Assembly (NCBI GenBank): GCA_913056375.1
Contig: CAJXNF010000134.1
Location: forward strand, 1-7,414
Source of the DNA: an uncultured Pseudomonadota bacterium
Lineage (GTDB): Bacteria > SAR324 > NAC60-12
Length of the DNA: 7,414 nucleotides
Reading direction: 5' to 3'
The notes beneath the pieces are model-generated. The model ran no database searches and was not told where the DNA came from. It saw only the letters and a list, made by a program, of their open reading frames with translations. Positions 6,355 to 7,414 of this stretch are shown piece after piece. Within the stretch, counting starts at the first letter, position 1. Each line of letters starts with the position of its first letter. A program made the position numbers and the translations under genes.

Positions 6355-6981
6355 ATGGAGCAGTGGGAGCAAGTGCCCGACCAATTGGCGGAACAGGGCT
6401 GGGTGGTCTGTGAGAATTGGTTGGAAGGTCCAGTTGTGTCGGCCTTGGCTGAGGAAGCTCGACAACGCTGGGAAGCTGGAAGATTCCGGCAGGCCAGCAT
6501 CGGGCGAGGACACCAGGAGCAGCAGCAGGTGCGGATTCGAGGAGATCAGATCGACTGGTGGCATCCGGATCAAGTCACTGTTGCCCAACAGGCCTACCTG
6601 CGCCGCTTAGAAGAACTGCGGGAACTGCTCAATCGTCATCTATACCTGAGCCTCATCACGCAGGAAGCACACTATGCACTCTATCCCCCACAAACCTGCT
6701 ATCAACGACACCTGGATCGATTTCAGGACGCTCCAGAACGTACCGTTTCTACCGTCTTCTACCTCAATTCAGACTGGCATGCTGAAGAAGGAGGTCAACT
6801 GCGTCTGCACTTGGCGGGGGACACTCAGGACCTCTTACCGAGCTGGAATCGATTGGTGCTTTTCCGCAGTGCAGACATTGAGCACGAGGTGCTACCAGCT
6901 ACAAGGGAACGGCTGAGCATCACAGGCTGGTTACGTTGTCGCTCGGCGCTACCGATTCCTGTGGTGCATGAAGTTGTCTGA
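6355..6981 (+). CDS. 2-oxoglutarate/Fe(II) dioxygenase, SM-20/prolyl 4-hydroxylase-like
   Basis: These enzymes couple oxidative decarboxylation of 2-oxoglutarate to hydroxylation of a protein or peptide, usually at proline. The Pseudomonas relative hydroxylates a proline in EF-Tu. I chose the ATG at 6355 (208 residues), with GAGAG five bases upstream. The frame stays open back to 6037, but that part lies opposite the lyase gene and looks unlike protein, so it is a shadow. The cupin core has the iron triad His119-x-Asp121 (YQRHLDRF) and His177 (IEHEVLPATRERLS). Arg186, nine residues after His177, is the 2-oxoglutarate anchor, the same spacing as in human PHD2. VSTVFYLNSDWHAEEGGQLRL and LFRSADIEHEVLPATR are typical of the bacterial SM-20 group. 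No signal peptide is seen, so the enzyme is probably cytoplasmic. Its substrate is not evident. It converges on the PLP enzyme with a 31-base gap and no recognisable terminator. Confidence 0.88.
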   Translation: MEQWEQVPDQLAEQGWVVCENWLEGPVVSALAEEARQRWEAGRFRQASIGRGHQEQQQVRIRGDQIDWWHPDQVTVAQQAYLRRLEELRELLNRHLYLSLITQEAHYALYPPQTCYQRHLDRFQDAPERTVSTVFYLNSDWHAEEGGQLRLHLAGDTQDLLPSWNRLVLFRSADIEHEVLPATRERLSITGWLRCRSALPIPVVHEVV

Positions 6982-7012
6982 AGTTTCTGTGATCGATGAC
7001 CGATGGAATCAA

Positions 7013-7414
7013 TCAGGTGTACTTCCCTCTTCCCTTGACTTCCCAGATAGTTTCAACCTCGCCGTTCCGCACACCATAGAGTCGCTCATGTAAGAACACG
7101 GTGTTGTCACCGTAGCCCACCATGTAATCAAGTGGATCTCCCGGGCGTAAAGAAGTGTTTTCTTCAGCAAGATGAATTGTGCCATGCTCAGAGGAAAAAC
7201 TGACAGAGTCCACGGCATCTATCCCAAGTGGCTTGGGTGCGACTGACCAGCCAGGGAGAGTTTTCCAACCCGTGTCTGTGATGATCCTTTTGGGACTAGG
7301 ACGACTGGTGACAATACTTCTCAGAAAAAGCGAGGGCCGAGTCTCTGCGCCCCACTTGGAGTAGGCGACATCGGTAAAAATCACACCGCCAGCTTGAATT
7401 TCAGTGAGTAGCTT
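7013..7414 (-). CDS. D-threonine aldolase/D-serine dehydratase-like PLP enzyme (C-terminal part)
   Basis: Only the last 133 codons are in the window; the frame is open through the right edge and the GTG at 7384 is not a real start. The family has an alanine-racemase-like PLP barrel, which is off window, followed by the beta domain seen here. Members act on D-threonine, D-serine or beta-hydroxyaspartate, usually with a divalent metal. Recognisable pieces are EIQAGGVIFTDVAYSKWGAE, VTSRPSPKRIITDTGWKTL (the VxSRPxPxRxxxDxGxK signature), SSEHGTIHL, RPGDPLDYMVGYGDNTVFLHE and YGVRNGEVETIWEVKGRGK at the C-terminus. Where the characterised enzymes have a metal-binding His-x-Cys or His-x-Asp before the conserved Thr, this protein has Tyr-Gly-Asp (VGYGDNT). 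It may therefore belong to a subgroup with a changed metal site. The gene ends with TGA, convergent with the hydroxylase. The exact reaction cannot be assigned. Confidence 0.78.
   Translation of the reverse strand, partial: KLLTEIQAGGVIFTDVAYSKWGAETRPSLFLRSIVTSRPSPKRIITDTGWKTLPGWSVAPKPLGIDAVDSVSFSSEHGTIHLAEENTSLRPGDPLDYMVGYGDNTVFLHERLYGVRNGEVETIWEVKGRGKYT

Noticed and set aside
1..7414. CRISPR array, tRNA, rRNA, insertion sequence
   Set aside because: No spaced long direct repeats, no cloverleaf or rRNA signatures, and no transposase frames or terminal inverted repeats were seen on either strand.

Overview
The window reads as ordinary protein-coding bacterial DNA with standard stops. Five of the six genes whose 3' end is intact end in TGA, and the secreted peptidase ends in TAG. 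Two features suggest a Gram-negative or similar bacterium: a Sec-type signal peptide on a trypsin-like peptidase, and the mixture of a bacterial tricorn-type protease, a malyl-CoA-lyase-type enzyme, an SM-20-type prolyl hydroxylase and a D-threonine-aldolase-type enzyme. I cannot name the phylum from sequence alone. Hand counts of single 60-base lines give about 55% GC in the tricorn gene (2041-2100) but 40-42% in the toxin-antitoxin region (4921-5040), so that region looks acquired.

Layout. Positions 2-3148 (+) hold most of a tricorn-type protease whose N-terminus lies off the left edge. A 189-base gap with an extended -10 promoter candidate leads to a secreted S1-family serine peptidase (3338-4423, +) with a Pro/Thr/Ala/Lys-rich tail. 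On the minus strand follows a VapBC-like pair: an antitoxin (4919-5170) and a PIN-domain toxin (4368-4919). The toxin is interrupted by one in-frame TGA between its first two and last two catalytic acids. Next comes a CitE/HpcH-family malyl-CoA-lyase-like enzyme (5293-6189, -). It is divergent from a 2-oxoglutarate/Fe(II) prolyl hydroxylase-like gene (6355-6981, +). The 165-base divergent region holds a 13-base palindrome flanked by phased CACGG repeats. The right edge cuts the 5' part of a D-threonine-aldolase/D-serine-dehydratase-like PLP enzyme (7013-7414, -), which is convergent with the hydroxylase.

How the genes may work together. The two peptidases are co-directional but probably act in different compartments and have separate promoters. 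The PIN module is an independent, probably decayed, insertion. The lyase and the PLP enzyme could both touch glyoxylate, because malyl-CoA cleavage yields it and aldolases of the D-threonine aldolase family can consume it. This is an inference from family membership, not a demonstrated pathway. I see no RNA genes, insertion sequences or CRISPR arrays. The most notable points are the single-stop toxin, the patterned divergent promoter region, and an apparent metal-ligand change in the PLP enzyme.
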